NCBI GenBank assembly: GCA_003139545.1
Contig: PLJC01000026.1
Span: 1 to 64,000, forward strand
Direction of reading: 5' to 3'
DNA: 64,000 bases
Origin: Actinomycetota bacterium
GTDB taxonomy: Bacteria; Actinomycetota; Thermoleophilia; Gaiellales; Gaiellaceae
The notes below the pieces were generated by a model. It saw nothing but the letters and a program-made list of their open reading frames with translations, was not told where the DNA came from and did not search any database. A program made the translations under genes and the position numbers. Shown here one piece after another: positions 1-7,834 of the stretch; position 1 is the stretch's first letter, and each line of letters opens with the position of its first letter.

Positions 1-221
1 ACCTTGATCACCTGGATCTTCTGCTGGCCGGCTCCGGTGAGGACGACGTCGAACGCCGTCTTCTCCTCGACCTCGGCCGGAGCAGCGCCACCGGCGGCCG
101 CGACGGCGACCGGAGCGGCGGCGGTGATGCCCCACTCGTCCTCGATCTTCTTCTTCAGCTCGACGAGTTCGAGGACCGACATCTTCCCCAGGCTGTCGAA
201 AATGCTGTCTACACCGGCCAT
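1..221 (-). CDS. rplL: 50S ribosomal protein L7/L12, C-terminus cut by window edge
   Basis: L7/L12 forms the flexible stalk of the 50S subunit that recruits translation GTPases and is anchored by L10. The reading frame starts at ATG 219-221, one base after the rplJ stop. It shows the N-terminal dimerisation region ([14 protein letters not shown]), an alanine-rich hinge, then the start of the C-terminal domain ([13 protein letters not shown]), where the window ends. About 73 of the usual 120-130 residues are visible. It is the last gene of the translation block here and is probably controlled through the L10 leader upstream of rplJ. Confidence 0.95.
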   Translation of the reverse strand, partial: MAGVDSIFDSLGKMSVLELVELKKKIEDEWGITAAAPVAVAAAGGAAPAEVEEKTAFDVVLTGAGQQKIQVIK

Positions 222-920
222 CTAACTCTCCTCTTCAGTGGTGGTTTCTTCTTCGGAGGCGACCGGCGTTTCTTCCGTCGCCTCGATCTCTTCAGCAACC
301 GTTTCTTCGGCGGCGACCGCTGTAGCGGTCGCCTGTGTGGCTTCCTCTGCCACCGGCTCTTCGGCCGGAGGGCTTTCGGTCACCGGAGCAACTTCCTCGC
401 CACCCAGCTGCTCGATGCGCGCGTCGATGAGGCCGTACAGGTTCTGCAGCGGTGCGGTCACGAGGCCCAGCAGGGCCGTGACCGGGGCGATGATCGCGGC
501 CAGCACCTGGCCGCGCAGGATCTCGAGCGGCGGCAGCGCCGCCAGGGTCTCGACCTCTTCGGCCGTCACGACCCGGCCTTGCAGGACGCCGCCGCGGATC
601 GCCAGGACCTTCGACTCGCGCGCCATGTCGGCGAGCGCCTTCGCAGCGGCGAGCATGTCTCCGTCCGCTTCGAGGAACGCGATCGCCGTCGGGCCTTCGA
701 GCAGGGTCAGCAGCGCATCCGCGCCCGCCGCCTCCGCAGCCCGCCGGGTGAGCGTGTTCTTCACCACGGTGAAGCGCGCGCCGCTCTCCAGCAGCCGCGT
801 CCGCAGCGTGTCGATCTGCGGCATCGTCAGGCCGCGGTAGTCGGCCACGAGCACGGTGTCGGCCGCCTTCAGTCGGTCGGCCAGCTCGGCGACGATGTGC
901 TCCTTCTGCTCTTTCTTCAC
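222..920 (-). CDS. rplJ: 50S ribosomal protein L10 with long acidic tail
   Basis: L10 is the stalk base that binds 23S rRNA and the L7/L12 dimers. I chose GTG 918-920 because a strong GGAGG sits 7 bases upstream and the protein then begins MKKEQKEHIVAELADRL, the usual L10 start; longer in-frame extensions run through the leader RNA. The L10 core (VADYRGLTMPQIDTLR, VVKNTLTRRA) covers about residues 1-170. The protein is 232 residues against the usual 165-180. The extra 50-60 C-terminal residues are almost only Glu, Ala, Thr, Val and Pro, a low-complexity acidic tail after the L7/L12-binding helix. Stop and rplL start are adjacent. Confidence 0.95.
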   Translation of the reverse strand: MKKEQKEHIVAELADRLKAADTVLVADYRGLTMPQIDTLRTRLLESGARFTVVKNTLTRRAAEAAGADALLTLLEGPTAIAFLEADGDMLAAAKALADMARESKVLAIRGGVLQGRVVTAEEVETLAALPPLEILRGQVLAAIIAPVTALLGLVTAPLQNLYGLIDARIEQLGGEEVAPVTESPPAEEPVAEEATQATATAVAAEETVAEEIEATEETPVASEEETTTEEES

Positions 921-1053
921 GTCATTTCCTCCGGAAATGACTCGGCCCGCACGGAGGCGGGCCAAAGAGAAGAGCGCAGGCTCTTCGCTGCCCCACCTCG
1001 ACTGGGCTTCTGCCCCGAAGGGCTGCCAGTGGTCTTCGGCGGTCGCGAGTCGG
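921..1053 (-). promoter_or_regulatory. L10 leader (autoregulatory mRNA leader of rplJ-rplL)
   Basis: This 133-base spacer between rplA and rplJ has the layout of the ribosomal protein L10 leader: CGACCGCCGAAGACC, a GGCAGCCC/GGGGC stem, AGAAGCCCAGTCGAGGTG, and a GAAGAGC-CTGC-GCTCTTC hairpin, followed by a GC-rich hairpin (GCCCGC-CTCC-GTGCGGGC) and the rplJ ribosome site. In known systems L10-L7/L12 binds this leader and represses expression. The assignment rests on recognising the motif order; a covariance-model search would settle it. Confidence 0.75.
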
Positions 1054-1785
1054 TTAGGCCGTAACTGTAGCTTCCTCCAGCTCTTCGGTGATGCCGCGCG
1101 TCCGGGCCGGGTCGACATGGATGCCGGGGCCCATCGTGCTCGCGAGCGTGATCTGCCGGATGTAGCGGCCCTTGGCCGCCGACGGCTTCGCCCGGACGAT
1201 CTCGTCCACCACGGCGGCGTAGTTCTCCACGAGCGCCCGCTCGTCGAAGCTCTTCTTGCCGATCGAGAGGTGGACGCAGGCGCCGCGGTCGGTCCGGTAC
1301 TCGAGCTTGCCGGCCTTCGCGTCCCGCACCGCCTTGCCGATGTCGAAGGTGACCGTGCCGGTCTTCGGGTTCGGCATCAGGCCGCGCGGGCCGAGGATGC
1401 GTCCGAGCCGGCCGACGTTGCCCATCTGGTCGGGGGTGGCGATGGCGACGTCGAAGTCGGTGAAGCCCTCCTCGACGCGCTTGGCGAGGTCGGCGGAGCC
1501 GACGACGTCCGCCCCGGCCTCTTCTGCCTCGCGGGCCTTGTCGCCCTCGGCGAACACGGCCACGCGGACGTCCTTGCCGGTGCCGTGCGGAAGCATCAGC
1601 GTGCCGCGGAGCTGCTCGTCGGCGTGGCGCACGTTGAGCCCGAGCCGGAAGTGCACCTCGACGGTCTCGTCGAACTTCGCGCTCGGCGACTCCTTCAGCA
1701 TGCGCACCGCCTCGACGGGCGAGTACGTGCGCTCGCGGTCGATCGCGCCACGCGCCTCGATGTAGCGCTTGCCGTGCAGTGCCAT
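1054..1785 (-). CDS. rplA: 50S ribosomal protein L1
   Basis: L1 forms the mobile L1 stalk that helps release deacylated tRNA, and in many bacteria represses its own L11-L1 mRNA. The 243-residue length is typical (about 230-240). Recognisable blocks are [11 protein letters not shown] at the N-terminus, [20 protein letters not shown] near residue 60, and the [18 protein letters not shown] signature near residue 135. ATG overlaps the rplK stop by one base (TAATG), indicating coupling. Confidence 0.97.
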   Translation of the reverse strand: MALHGKRYIEARGAIDRERTYSPVEAVRMLKESPSAKFDETVEVHFRLGLNVRHADEQLRGTLMLPHGTGKDVRVAVFAEGDKAREAEEAGADVVGSADLAKRVEEGFTDFDVAIATPDQMGNVGRLGRILGPRGLMPNPKTGTVTFDIGKAVRDAKAGKLEYRTDRGACVHLSIGKKSFDERALVENYAAVVDEIVRAKPSAAKGRYIRQITLASTMGPGIHVDPARTRGITEELEEATVTA

Positions 1786-2210
1786 TACAGGTCCACCTCC
1801 ACGCCCATGGAGCGGGCGGTGCCCGCGATGATCTTCGCCGCCTGGTCGACGTCGCGCGCATTCAGGTCGACGAGCTTCGTCTCGGCGATCTGACGCACCT
1901 GCGCGCGGCTCAGCCTGCCGACCTTGTCGCGGTTCGGCTCGGCGGAGCCCTTCTCGAGCCGCAGCGCCTCCTTGATGAGGACCGCCGCCGGCGGGGTCTT
2001 CGTGATGAACGTGAACGAGCGGTCCTCGTAGACGGTGATCTCCACCGGCGTGATCCGGCCGTTCTGGTCCGCCGTCTGGGCGTTGAACGCCTTGCAGAAC
2101 TCCATGATGTTGACCCCGTGCTGGCCCAGTGCTGGGCCGACCGGCGGCGCAGGGTTGGCCTGCCCGCCCGGGATCTGCAGCTTGATCAATGTGAGAATTT
2201 TCTTGGCCAT
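1785..2210 (-). CDS. rplK: 50S ribosomal protein L11
   Basis: L11 binds the GTPase-associated centre of 23S rRNA and is needed for RelA-type stringent signalling. The 141-residue protein has the standard length and the family signatures [20 protein letters not shown] near residue 15 and the C-terminal RNA-binding domain ([25 protein letters not shown]). It lies 4 bases after nusG and overlaps rplA by one base, so the genes are co-transcribed. Confidence 0.98.
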   Translation of the reverse strand: MAKKILTLIKLQIPGGQANPAPPVGPALGQHGVNIMEFCKAFNAQTADQNGRITPVEITVYEDRSFTFITKTPPAAVLIKEALRLEKGSAEPNRDKVGRLSRAQVRQIAETKLVDLNARDVDQAAKIIAGTARSMGVEVDL

Positions 2211-2214
2211 CTGA

Positions 2215-2745
2215 TCAGTCCAGTTTTTTGACGTTGTCGAATCCGACCTCGACCGGCACCTGCCGCTCGAAGATGTTCACCATCACCTGCAGCTTCTGCT
2301 GGTCCGCGTTGACGTCGGTGATCTCGCCGTCGAAGTCTGCCAGCGGCCCGGAGGTGATCTTCACCGATTCACCGAGCTGGAACTCGACCTGCGCGCGCGT
2401 CGCGACGCCGCCGCCCGCACCCGTGTGCAGGATGCGGTCGACCTCGGGCTGCGAGAGCGGCACGGGCTTCGAGCCCGCCCCGACGAAGCCGGTGACGCCG
2501 GGCGTGTTCTTGACCACCATCCACGCGTCGTCGTCGAGGTCCATGTTCACGAGCACGTAGCCGGGGAGGACGCGCTTCTCGGTCTGCACCTTCTGGCCGT
2601 CCTTCGTCTCGATCACTTGCTCGGTCGGGACGACGACGCGCCGGAAGCGCGGCCGCTGCCCCATCGATTCGATGCGGTGCTCGAGATTGGCTTTCACCTT
2701 GTTCTCGTGCCCGGAATAGGTGTTGATCACGTACCAGCGAAACAT
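2215..2745 (-). CDS. nusG: Transcription termination/antitermination factor NusG
   Basis: NusG binds RNA polymerase and couples it to ribosomes or Rho. The 176-residue protein begins [17 protein letters not shown] (NGN domain), has [17 protein letters not shown] and [10 protein letters not shown] near residues 60-90, and ends with a KOW domain ([18 protein letters not shown]). It lacks the long N-terminal extension common in Actinomycetia NusG. It lies 16 bases after secE, the normal neighbour. Confidence 0.97.
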   Translation of the reverse strand: MFRWYVINTYSGHENKVKANLEHRIESMGQRPRFRRVVVPTEQVIETKDGQKVQTEKRVLPGYVLVNMDLDDDAWMVVKNTPGVTGFVGAGSKPVPLSQPEVDRILHTGAGGGVATRAQVEFQLGESVKITSGPLADFDGEITDVNADQQKLQVMVNIFERQVPVEVGFDNVKKLD

Positions 2746-2761
2746 CAGATTCTCCCGATCC

Positions 2762-3115
2762 CTATCGCAGCAACACGTGCTGGACGACGTACTTCCAGAG
2801 CTCGTCGTTCAGCCAGAGGTAGAAGCCGACGATCAGGCAGGCGACGAGCACCACTGCGGTGCCACTGACGAGCGCGTGCTGGTTCGGCCACTCGACCTTC
2901 TTGAGCTCGCCCCAGGCCTCCTGGACGAAGTGCACAGCGCCCGAGCCCGGGACGTGCCGCTCCTCGGCCTCCGGCCGTGGCGCTGGCTCGCGCCGCGGCT
3001 CCTCGCCGCCGTTCGCCGTCGGGCGCGCAGGCGGACGCACGGGCGGACCGCCCGCGAGCGCCGGCTGCGACTGGGCCCGGCGGGCACGCCGCTGCTGACG
3101 GGTCTGCCGCGCCAT
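2762..3115 (-). CDS. secE: Preprotein translocase subunit SecE
   Basis: SecE clamps the SecY channel of the Sec translocon in the cytoplasmic membrane. The protein is 117 residues. A basic, proline-rich disordered N-terminus (about residues 1-60) is followed by the conserved amphipathic segment FVQEAWGELKKVEWPN and one transmembrane helix (VVLVACLIVGFYLWL). This is the single-span form usual in Gram-positive bacteria. Position between rpmG and nusG supports the call. Confidence 0.95.
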   Translation of the reverse strand: MARQTRQQRRARRAQSQPALAGGPPVRPPARPTANGGEEPRREPAPRPEAEERHVPGSGAVHFVQEAWGELKKVEWPNQHALVSGTAVVLVACLIVGFYLWLNDELWKYVVQHVLLR

Positions 3116-3121
3116 GTGAGG

Positions 3122-3283
3122 TCAGCGAGTCTCCCGGTGGATGGTGTGACAGCCGCACCAGCGGCAGTACTTCTTGAACTCGACGCGGTCGGGCGAGTTT
3201 CGCTTCGACTTTTCCGTCTGGTAGTTGCGCCGCTTGCACTCCGTGCAGGCGAGCGTTATCGCGACTCGTACTCCTGTGGCCAT
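3122..3283 (-). CDS. rpmG: 50S ribosomal protein L33
   Basis: L33 is a small 50S protein near the E site. Translation from ATG 3281-3283 gives 53 residues with [16 protein letters not shown] and a second pair CRWCG. This is the zinc-binding four-cysteine form rather than the zinc-independent paralogue. It ends 6 bases before secE, giving the usual rpmG-secE-nusG order. Confidence 0.95.
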   Translation of the reverse strand: MATGVRVAITLACTECKRRNYQTEKSKRNSPDRVEFKKYCRWCGCHTIHRETR

Positions 3284-3325
3284 TTTTCTTCTCTACCTCA
3301 AACTCAAAGGGGGAACGCGTTGAAA

Positions 3326-3399
3326 TAGCGCCGGGTGGGCTCGAACCACCGACCTCTGCATTATGAGTGCAGCGCTCTAACCAGCTGAGCTACGGCGCC
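3326..3399 (-). tRNA. tRNA with CAT anticodon (probably elongator Met)
   Basis: The minus strand folds as a cloverleaf: acceptor GGCGCCG pairing with CGGCGCT (one G-U), D-loop AGCTCAGCTGGTTAGAGC, anticodon loop CTCATAA (CAT), T-arm with GGTTCGAGCCC, discriminator A. CCA is not encoded. tRNA-Met commonly precedes rpmG-secE-nusG in actinobacteria. An isoleucine-2 tRNA (lysidine-modified CAT) is the alternative and cannot be excluded from the sequence alone. Confidence 0.93.
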
Positions 3400-3445
3400 C
3401 GGACGCCGGCGGAGTGTAGCCAAAAACGGCTCCGGCCCTCTCGCC

Positions 3446-3497
3446 ACGGCGAAAGTGCTCGGCACTTCCGCCGTCTGAAGGTTCCCGCTTCGCGGGA
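3446..3497. repeat. Two adjacent hairpins between tRNA and epimerase remnant
   Basis: ACGGCGA-AAGTGC-TCG-GCACTT-CCGCCGT forms an imperfect stem at 3446-3473, followed by CCCGC-TTC-GCGGG at about 3484-3496. There is no U-tract. They could act as bidirectional transcription barriers or be extragenic palindromes. Confidence 0.5.
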
Positions 3498-3599
3498 GCG
3501 CTCGCCAGCGAAGCCGCCGAGCTCTTATGCGTGTGGGCGACGGTCGGGTTCTGCGCGCGCGGTGGTGGCTACGCCATCCCCGCGCGCTACTCCGGCCGG

Positions 3600-4275
3600 C
3601 CCGAACGCCATAGATGGGACGAGAACGGTGCTCGACGCCGCGGCGCGCGCGGGCGTCCGCCGGATCGTCCACACGAGCACGGCCGGCACGTGCGGCCCCG
3701 TCGGCGGCCGTCCTGCGACGGAGAGCGACGGCCCGCCCGCGTGGGAGCTGCGCGTGCCGTACAAACGGACGAAGCTCGAGGCCGAGAAGCTCGCGCTCGC
3801 GGCCGGAGCGGTGATCGTGAACCCGACGACGCCCGTCGGCGAGGGCGACACCAGGCCGACGCCGACGGGCCGGATGGTCGCGGGCGTCGCGCGCGGGCGC
3901 TACCGGGCCTACGTGCCGACGACCGGCCTGAACGTCGTCGACGTCCACGACGTCGCGCTCGGGCATGCGCTCGCGCTCGAGCGCGGCCGGGCAGGCGAGC
4001 GGTATCTCCTCGGCGGCGTCGACGTGTGGCTCGGCGACCTGTTTGCGACCATCGCGCGGCTCGCGGGCCGGCCGCGGCCGCACATACGCGTCCCGTACGC
4101 GGCCGCACAGGTGGCGGCCGCGCTCGGCCTCGTCAATCGCGACGAAGTGCGGCTCGCCCGGCTGCCGATGTTCTTCAGCTCCGCGAAAGCGGAGCGCGAG
4201 CTCGGCTACAGCCCCGGCCCGATCGAGCCGGCGCTGCGCCGGGCGGTCGCCGACGCTACCGGTGGTTCGCGATGA
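3600..4275 (+). pseudogene. N-terminally truncated NAD-dependent epimerase/dehydratase (HpnA-like)
   Basis: From about 3600 the frame matches the middle and C-terminus of an extended SDR epimerase: DGTRTVLDAAARAGVRRIVHTST (normally about residue 90 onward), a YKRTKLEAEKLAL segment holding the YxxxK position, VNPTTPVGEGDTRPTPTG, GLNVVDVHDVALGH. The Rossmann N-terminus with GxxGxxG is absent; upstream codons run through the palindromic spacer and the tRNA. About 225 of roughly 320 residues remain, so it is probably a deletion remnant. The best resemblance is to hopanoid-associated sugar epimerases. Its end overlaps the opposing hydrolase gene by 20 bases. Confidence 0.65.
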
Positions 4276-4981
4276 GCTCGAGCGTCCGGCGCCAGGCGTC
4301 GTCGGAGGCGTCCTGGAACTCCTCCTGCTTCCGGTCGAAGAAGCTGTGCGGCGCGCCCTCGTACTCGACGAGCTCGTGCTCGACGCCTGCGGCGGTGAGC
4401 GCGGCGTCGAAGGCCGCGTTGTCCTCGGCGGTGATGTGCGCGTCCGCGCCGGCCTGGAGGGCGAGGAGCGGGCCGCGCATGCGCGGTGCGTCCTCGAGCG
4501 GCGGGCGCCCGTAGAAGCCGACGGCACCGGCGAGCCCGTGCCCCGCGGCGGAGGCGAGCCAGGACTGGCGGCCGCCCATGCAGAACCCAACGGTGAAGAT
4601 CGCTGTCGCGCCGTGGTCGCGGAGGTAGGCGACGCAGGCGCCGACGTCGGCCTGGATCCCCTCGGGCGTCGTCTCCTTGACGTGCTCCATGTACTCGAAG
4701 TCGTCGCCACGCTTCTCGACCCCGGCGGTGCGCCCGAAGTAGTCGAAGGCAACGGCTGCGTGGCCACGCTCGGCGAAGCGGAGCGCGAGCTCCTCGTAGA
4801 ACCGGTACAGGCCGCGGACGTCGGGGAGGATCACGATTCCGCTCGCGCCGGGCTCCTCGGGGCCTGCCGCGAACGCCGCGAAGCGGTTCCCATCAGCAGC
4901 CTCGAGGACGAGATCGTCGTGGGAGACGGCCGCCCCGGATATGACCGGAATCGGCGGCAGCGAGTCGCTGTCGAAGCACAT
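4256..4981 (-). CDS. Dienelactone hydrolase family protein
   Basis: A cytoplasmic alpha/beta hydrolase of 241 residues, the normal family length. The nucleophile elbow is GFCMGG with catalytic Cys near residue 140. The acid lies in the GADAHIT segment and the His in APHSFFDR near residue 215, giving the Cys-Asp-His triad of dienelactone hydrolases. Substrate is unknown; related proteins hydrolyse dienelactones or other small esters. No pathway neighbours are seen. It starts ATG 4979-4981 and is divergent from the small ORF at 5024. Confidence 0.88.
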   Translation of the reverse strand: MCFDSDSLPPIPVISGAAVSHDDLVLEAADGNRFAAFAAGPEEPGASGIVILPDVRGLYRFYEELALRFAERGHAAVAFDYFGRTAGVEKRGDDFEYMEHVKETTPEGIQADVGACVAYLRDHGATAIFTVGFCMGGRQSWLASAAGHGLAGAVGFYGRPPLEDAPRMRGPLLALQAGADAHITAEDNAAFDAALTAAGVEHELVEYEGAPHSFFDRKQEEFQDASDDAWRRTLELIANHR

Positions 4982-5023
4982 GGGGAAGGATCCTACGACC
5001 CCGCGGCGTAGTCAGGTCGAGCG

Positions 5024-5185
5024 ATGGCGGAGCAGTCGCACCGCGAGGAGATGAACGAGGCGATTCGCGCGCAGCGCGAGCGGCAGGCTTCGGGCCGCGC
5101 CCCGGCACCTTCGCCCCCGCCGCCGGCCGAGAACGTCAAGCCGTCACTGGCGGCACGGTTGGCCGCGCTCCTGCGCGGCAAGTAG
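5024..5185 (+). CDS. Small hypothetical protein (53 aa)
   Basis: ATG at 5024 to TAG at 5185 encodes a charged N-terminal helix (EEMNEAIRAQRERQA), a proline-rich linker and a short C-terminal segment ending LAARLAALLRGK. The codon pattern resembles flanking genes. It precedes the membrane-protein gene at 5196 by 10 bases and may be its first operon partner. I recognise no domain. Confidence 0.55.
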   Translation: MAEQSHREEMNEAIRAQRERQASGRAPAPSPPPPAENVKPSLAARLAALLRGK

Positions 5186-5195
5186 GGTTCCCGCG

Positions 5196-5774
5196 ATGAG
5201 ACGGGGCGCCGCTTGGCTCGCCGCCGCACCGCTGATGCTCGGCGGGTCGCAGCTCGCGCACGCGCTCGCGTACCGGATCGTGTACCCGCAAGCGCACGTT
5301 CGCGTCGTGCACATGCTCGCGACGGGCCACTCGTACTTCATACGGCTGCCGCTCGTGCTTGCGGCTGCCGGCGCGTGCCTGCTCGTCTCGCTCGTCGTCA
5401 CCGCGTTCGACGCGGCGCGCGGCCGCAAGGCTCGTGCGCTGCCGGCGTGGGCGTTCGCGCTGCTCCCGCCGCTCGCGTTCGCGTTGCAGGAGCTGCTCGA
5501 GCTGTCGCTCCACACCGGGACGTTCGCTTGGCATGCCGTGCTCGCTCCGACGTTCGTTCCCGGCGTGCTCCTCCAGCTCCCGGTCGCGCTCCTCATGTAT
5601 CTGGTCGCACGCGTGCTGCTGCGCGCGGCCGAGCGCATCGGGCACGCGCTTCGGCGGCCGGCCCCGCGGCTCCGCACCGCGCCGCCGTTTGCCGTCGCAC
5701 CCGTCGCACCTGCCGTCCGGCTCCTCGCCGGCCGGCGCCTTGCCCGCGCTCCTCCGCGCGTCGTCGTGGCCTAG
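5196..5774 (+). CDS. Multi-span membrane protein of the copper-type cluster
   Basis: A 192-residue protein with about four hydrophobic spans (near residues 5-25, 50-70, 85-100, 115-140) and a basic C-terminal tail rich in Arg, Pro and Ala. Histidines occur in the first loops (QLAHAL, VVHMLATGHSY). I do not recognise the family. It lies 35 bases before the YcnI-like gene in the same direction, suggesting co-expression with the copper/envelope genes. Confidence 0.75.
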   Translation: MRRGAAWLAAAPLMLGGSQLAHALAYRIVYPQAHVRVVHMLATGHSYFIRLPLVLAAAGACLLVSLVVTAFDAARGRKARALPAWAFALLPPLAFALQELLELSLHTGTFAWHAVLAPTFVPGVLLQLPVALLMYLVARVLLRAAERIGHALRRPAPRLRTAPPFAVAPVAPAVRLLAGRRLARAPPRVVVA

Positions 5775-5809
5775 CACGTCCACACGACACATCCCGCGAA
5801 GGAGGAGAC

Positions 5810-6391
5810 ATGAAGCACCGGATCGCGCTCGGCGCGCTGGTCGCGCTCGCAGCGCTCGCGACGGCCGCGGCCGCATCCGCACACGCGATCATGAGCCCGG
5901 CGGTCGCGCTCGACAAGAAGCTGCAGCAGTTCACGCTGTCGGTGCCGACGGAGAAGGCCAATCTCACCACCACCGAGATCGAGCTCACGGTCCCCGCCGG
6001 GTTTTCCATCGACTCGTTCGAGCCGCCGCCGACGGGCTGGAAGATGAACGTTCAGGCGACAGGCTCGGGCGACAGCGCCGTCGTCCAGAAGGTGACGTGG
6101 ACCGGCGGCCACGTGCCGACGGACGAGGACGCGGTGTTCCGGTTCAACGCGTCGACGAGCGGCGCGAAGACGTACGCGTTCGACGTGCAGCAGACGTACT
6201 CGGACGGATCCGTCGTCGAATGGAACGGCCCGGAGACCGCCGACACGCCGGCGCCGACGATCGAAGCGCTCTCCTCGATCGGCGGTGGTGGAACGTCCAC
6301 GCTGACGATCGTCGCGCTCGTGCTCGCAGGCGTCGCGCTGCTCGTCTCGCTCGGCTCGCTCGCCGCCCGGGGAGACCGGTCGCTGACGTGA
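5810..6391 (+). CDS. YcnI-like DUF1775 protein, copper-associated
   Basis: A 193-residue exported membrane-anchored protein. The signal peptide (about residues 1-25) is followed by HAIMSPAVALDKKLQQFTL; in the YcnI family the His just after cleavage binds copper. The middle is the DUF1775 beta domain (IELTVPAGFSIDSFEPPPTG, VTWTGG), with a C-terminal transmembrane helix (LTIVALVLAGVALLVSLGSLA). ATG 5810 is preceded by GGAGGAG. It overlaps the next gene by four bases (GTGA). YcnI proteins typically sit beside CopC/CopD genes, as here. Confidence 0.85.
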   Translation: MKHRIALGALVALAALATAAAASAHAIMSPAVALDKKLQQFTLSVPTEKANLTTTEIELTVPAGFSIDSFEPPPTGWKMNVQATGSGDSAVVQKVTWTGGHVPTDEDAVFRFNASTSGAKTYAFDVQQTYSDGSVVEWNGPETADTPAPTIEALSSIGGGGTSTLTIVALVLAGVALLVSLGSLAARGDRSLT

Positions 6392-7362
6392 GGCTGGCGG
6401 TCGTCCTCGGTCTGCTCGTGACGGCAGCCGCCCTGCCGGACGTCGCCTCGGCGCACGTCGGGCGGACGCTGCCCGTGGCGACGAACTTCACCGCGCGCAT
6501 GGCCGGCTCCATTCCCGGCGTGCAGGCGAAGGTCGTCGACGGCGACCAGACGCTGTGGCTGCGCGCAACCGCGGCGGCGGTCGTGCTCGTGCCGGGGACG
6601 CTCGGCGAGCCACTGCTCCGCTTCGACCAGCGCGGCGTCTGGTTGAACCTCCGCTCGCCGACGGCCCAGGCGGACGGCATCGACCGTTTCGACCTCCGGC
6701 CGTCGGCGAGCCCGCACGCGCAGCCGCTCTGGCATCGAGTGGCCGGCGGACACGCGTATGCGTGGCACGAGCACCGGCTGCACGCGCTCCAGCCGCTCGC
6801 GCGCATCCGCAGCTCGGCAGGTCCGATCGGGCCGTGGTCGGTGCCCGTGGTCGTCGACGGGCGCCGCCTCGCCCTGAACGGTGTCCTCGATTACAGCCCT
6901 CCGGGCGCGGCGTGGGCGTGGATCGCGCTCTCCGCGCTCCTGGCCGCGGCGTCCTCGGCGCTGGCGACGCGGTGGACGGCCGCGCTCGTCGCGCTCGCGC
7001 TTGCCGCCACCTCGGCGGTCTGGGCGATCCGCATCGGGCGGGAGCTGTACGGCCGCCCGAACGTTGCCGCGATCGGCTACGCCGAGGTGGCGATCACGTG
7101 CGCCGTCGGCGCCGCGCTCGTGTTCGGTCTCGTCCGGCACGACGAGGGAATGCGCGTGCTCACGGCGTTCCTCGTCGGCGTCGGCGCCCTGTACGAGGGA
7201 CTGACGATGCTGCCGGTGCTGACGCACGCGATCGCGCTCAGCGCGCTGCCGACCATCGTCGCCCGGCTCCTCGAGGTCCTCACCCTCGGCGCGGGCATCG
7301 GCACGCTCGTCGGCAGCGTCTTCGGGCACATGCGGACGCGAACCGCGGTGGAGGCCGCATGA
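6388..7362 (+). CDS. Exported membrane protein with C-terminal multi-span domain
   Basis: A 324-residue protein starting at GTG 6388, overlapping ycnI by four bases. It has a signal peptide ending near ASAHVG (again a His directly after the cleavage region), an extracellular domain of about 150 residues, then five or six hydrophobic segments from residue 175 on. I recognise no named family. Translational coupling to YcnI and the post-signal His suggest a role with the copper-handling proteins (inference). Confidence 0.75.
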   Translation: MRLAVVLGLLVTAAALPDVASAHVGRTLPVATNFTARMAGSIPGVQAKVVDGDQTLWLRATAAAVVLVPGTLGEPLLRFDQRGVWLNLRSPTAQADGIDRFDLRPSASPHAQPLWHRVAGGHAYAWHEHRLHALQPLARIRSSAGPIGPWSVPVVVDGRRLALNGVLDYSPPGAAWAWIALSALLAAASSALATRWTAALVALALAATSAVWAIRIGRELYGRPNVAAIGYAEVAITCAVGAALVFGLVRHDEGMRVLTAFLVGVGALYEGLTMLPVLTHAIALSALPTIVARLLEVLTLGAGIGTLVGSVFGHMRTRTAVEAA

Positions 7363-7460
7363 ACGTCCGCCTGCTCGCCGCGCTCCTCGCACTCGCCGCC
7401 GGCGCCGCCGCCGTCGTGCTCGTCATCGCGCTCCTGCACTCGACCCCGGGGCCTCAATGA
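7359..7460 (+). CDS. Single-span microprotein (33 aa)
   Basis: ATG 7359 overlaps the preceding stop by four bases (ATGA). The product is one hydrophobic helix (LLAALLALAAGAAAVVLVIALL) plus a short polar end. The overlap and the strong hydrophobic pattern support a real gene, perhaps a small membrane subunit of the same operon. Function unknown. Confidence 0.55.
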   Translation: MNVRLLAALLALAAGAAAVVLVIALLHSTPGPQ

Positions 7461-7834
7461 GGCGGAAAGAGATAGCTCCGGTGCGGCGGGACGAACGGCC
7501 CCGTCTCGAGCACGAGCTCGTCCCCGTCGCGCAGCGGCACCGACCTCGGGTCGCCGCGCACGCGAATGCCATTCCGAAAGAGGGAGACAGCACCGTGGAA
7601 GCTCAGCACACTTCGCCGCCCGAGCGGCATGCCCCATACGGAGAAGAGATCGCCGATCGTCGCCGCGCGGTCGAAGTGGACGACACCGGTCGGCGTCGTC
7701 GTCCACTCGTGCGCGCGGCAGTGCGCGCTGCGCACGCCGATGCGTGCGGGAATGATGATCGCGAAGCCGTTGGCGAAGAGCTCCAGATGCGCACGCTTCA
7801 CCGCACTGCCGGCGTGCGCGCACGGCGCGTGCAT
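7454..7834 (-). CDS. Hypothetical secreted-type protein with conserved small beta domain (126 aa)
   Basis: On the minus strand the frame reads HLELFANGFAIIIPARIG, CRAHEWTTTPTGVVHFD, IGDLFSVWGMPLG, GDPRSVPLRDGDELVLETG and FVPPH near the C-terminus. I recognise this arrangement from a family of actinobacterial exported proteins of unknown function, usually with CRYWLHTHD and GQFFxxWG in the same places. The plus-strand frame over the same bases lacks such order and is the shadow. It interrupts an otherwise plus-strand operon and ends just beyond the stop of the microprotein. Confidence 0.7.
   Translation of the reverse strand: MHAPCAHAGSAVKRAHLELFANGFAIIIPARIGVRSAHCRAHEWTTTPTGVVHFDRAATIGDLFSVWGMPLGRRSVLSFHGAVSLFRNGIRVRGDPRSVPLRDGDELVLETGPFVPPHRSYLFPPH

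Noticed and set aside
3367..3600. Upstream part of the epimerase-remnant frame
   Set aside because: It passes through the tRNA and both hairpins and contains no Rossmann motif, so it is not part of a functional gene.
7457..7828. N-terminal extension of the His-rich lipoprotein frame
   Set aside because: The extension has no signal peptide and shadows the conserved minus-strand gene at 7454-7834; the lipobox lies after residue 130 of the long frame.
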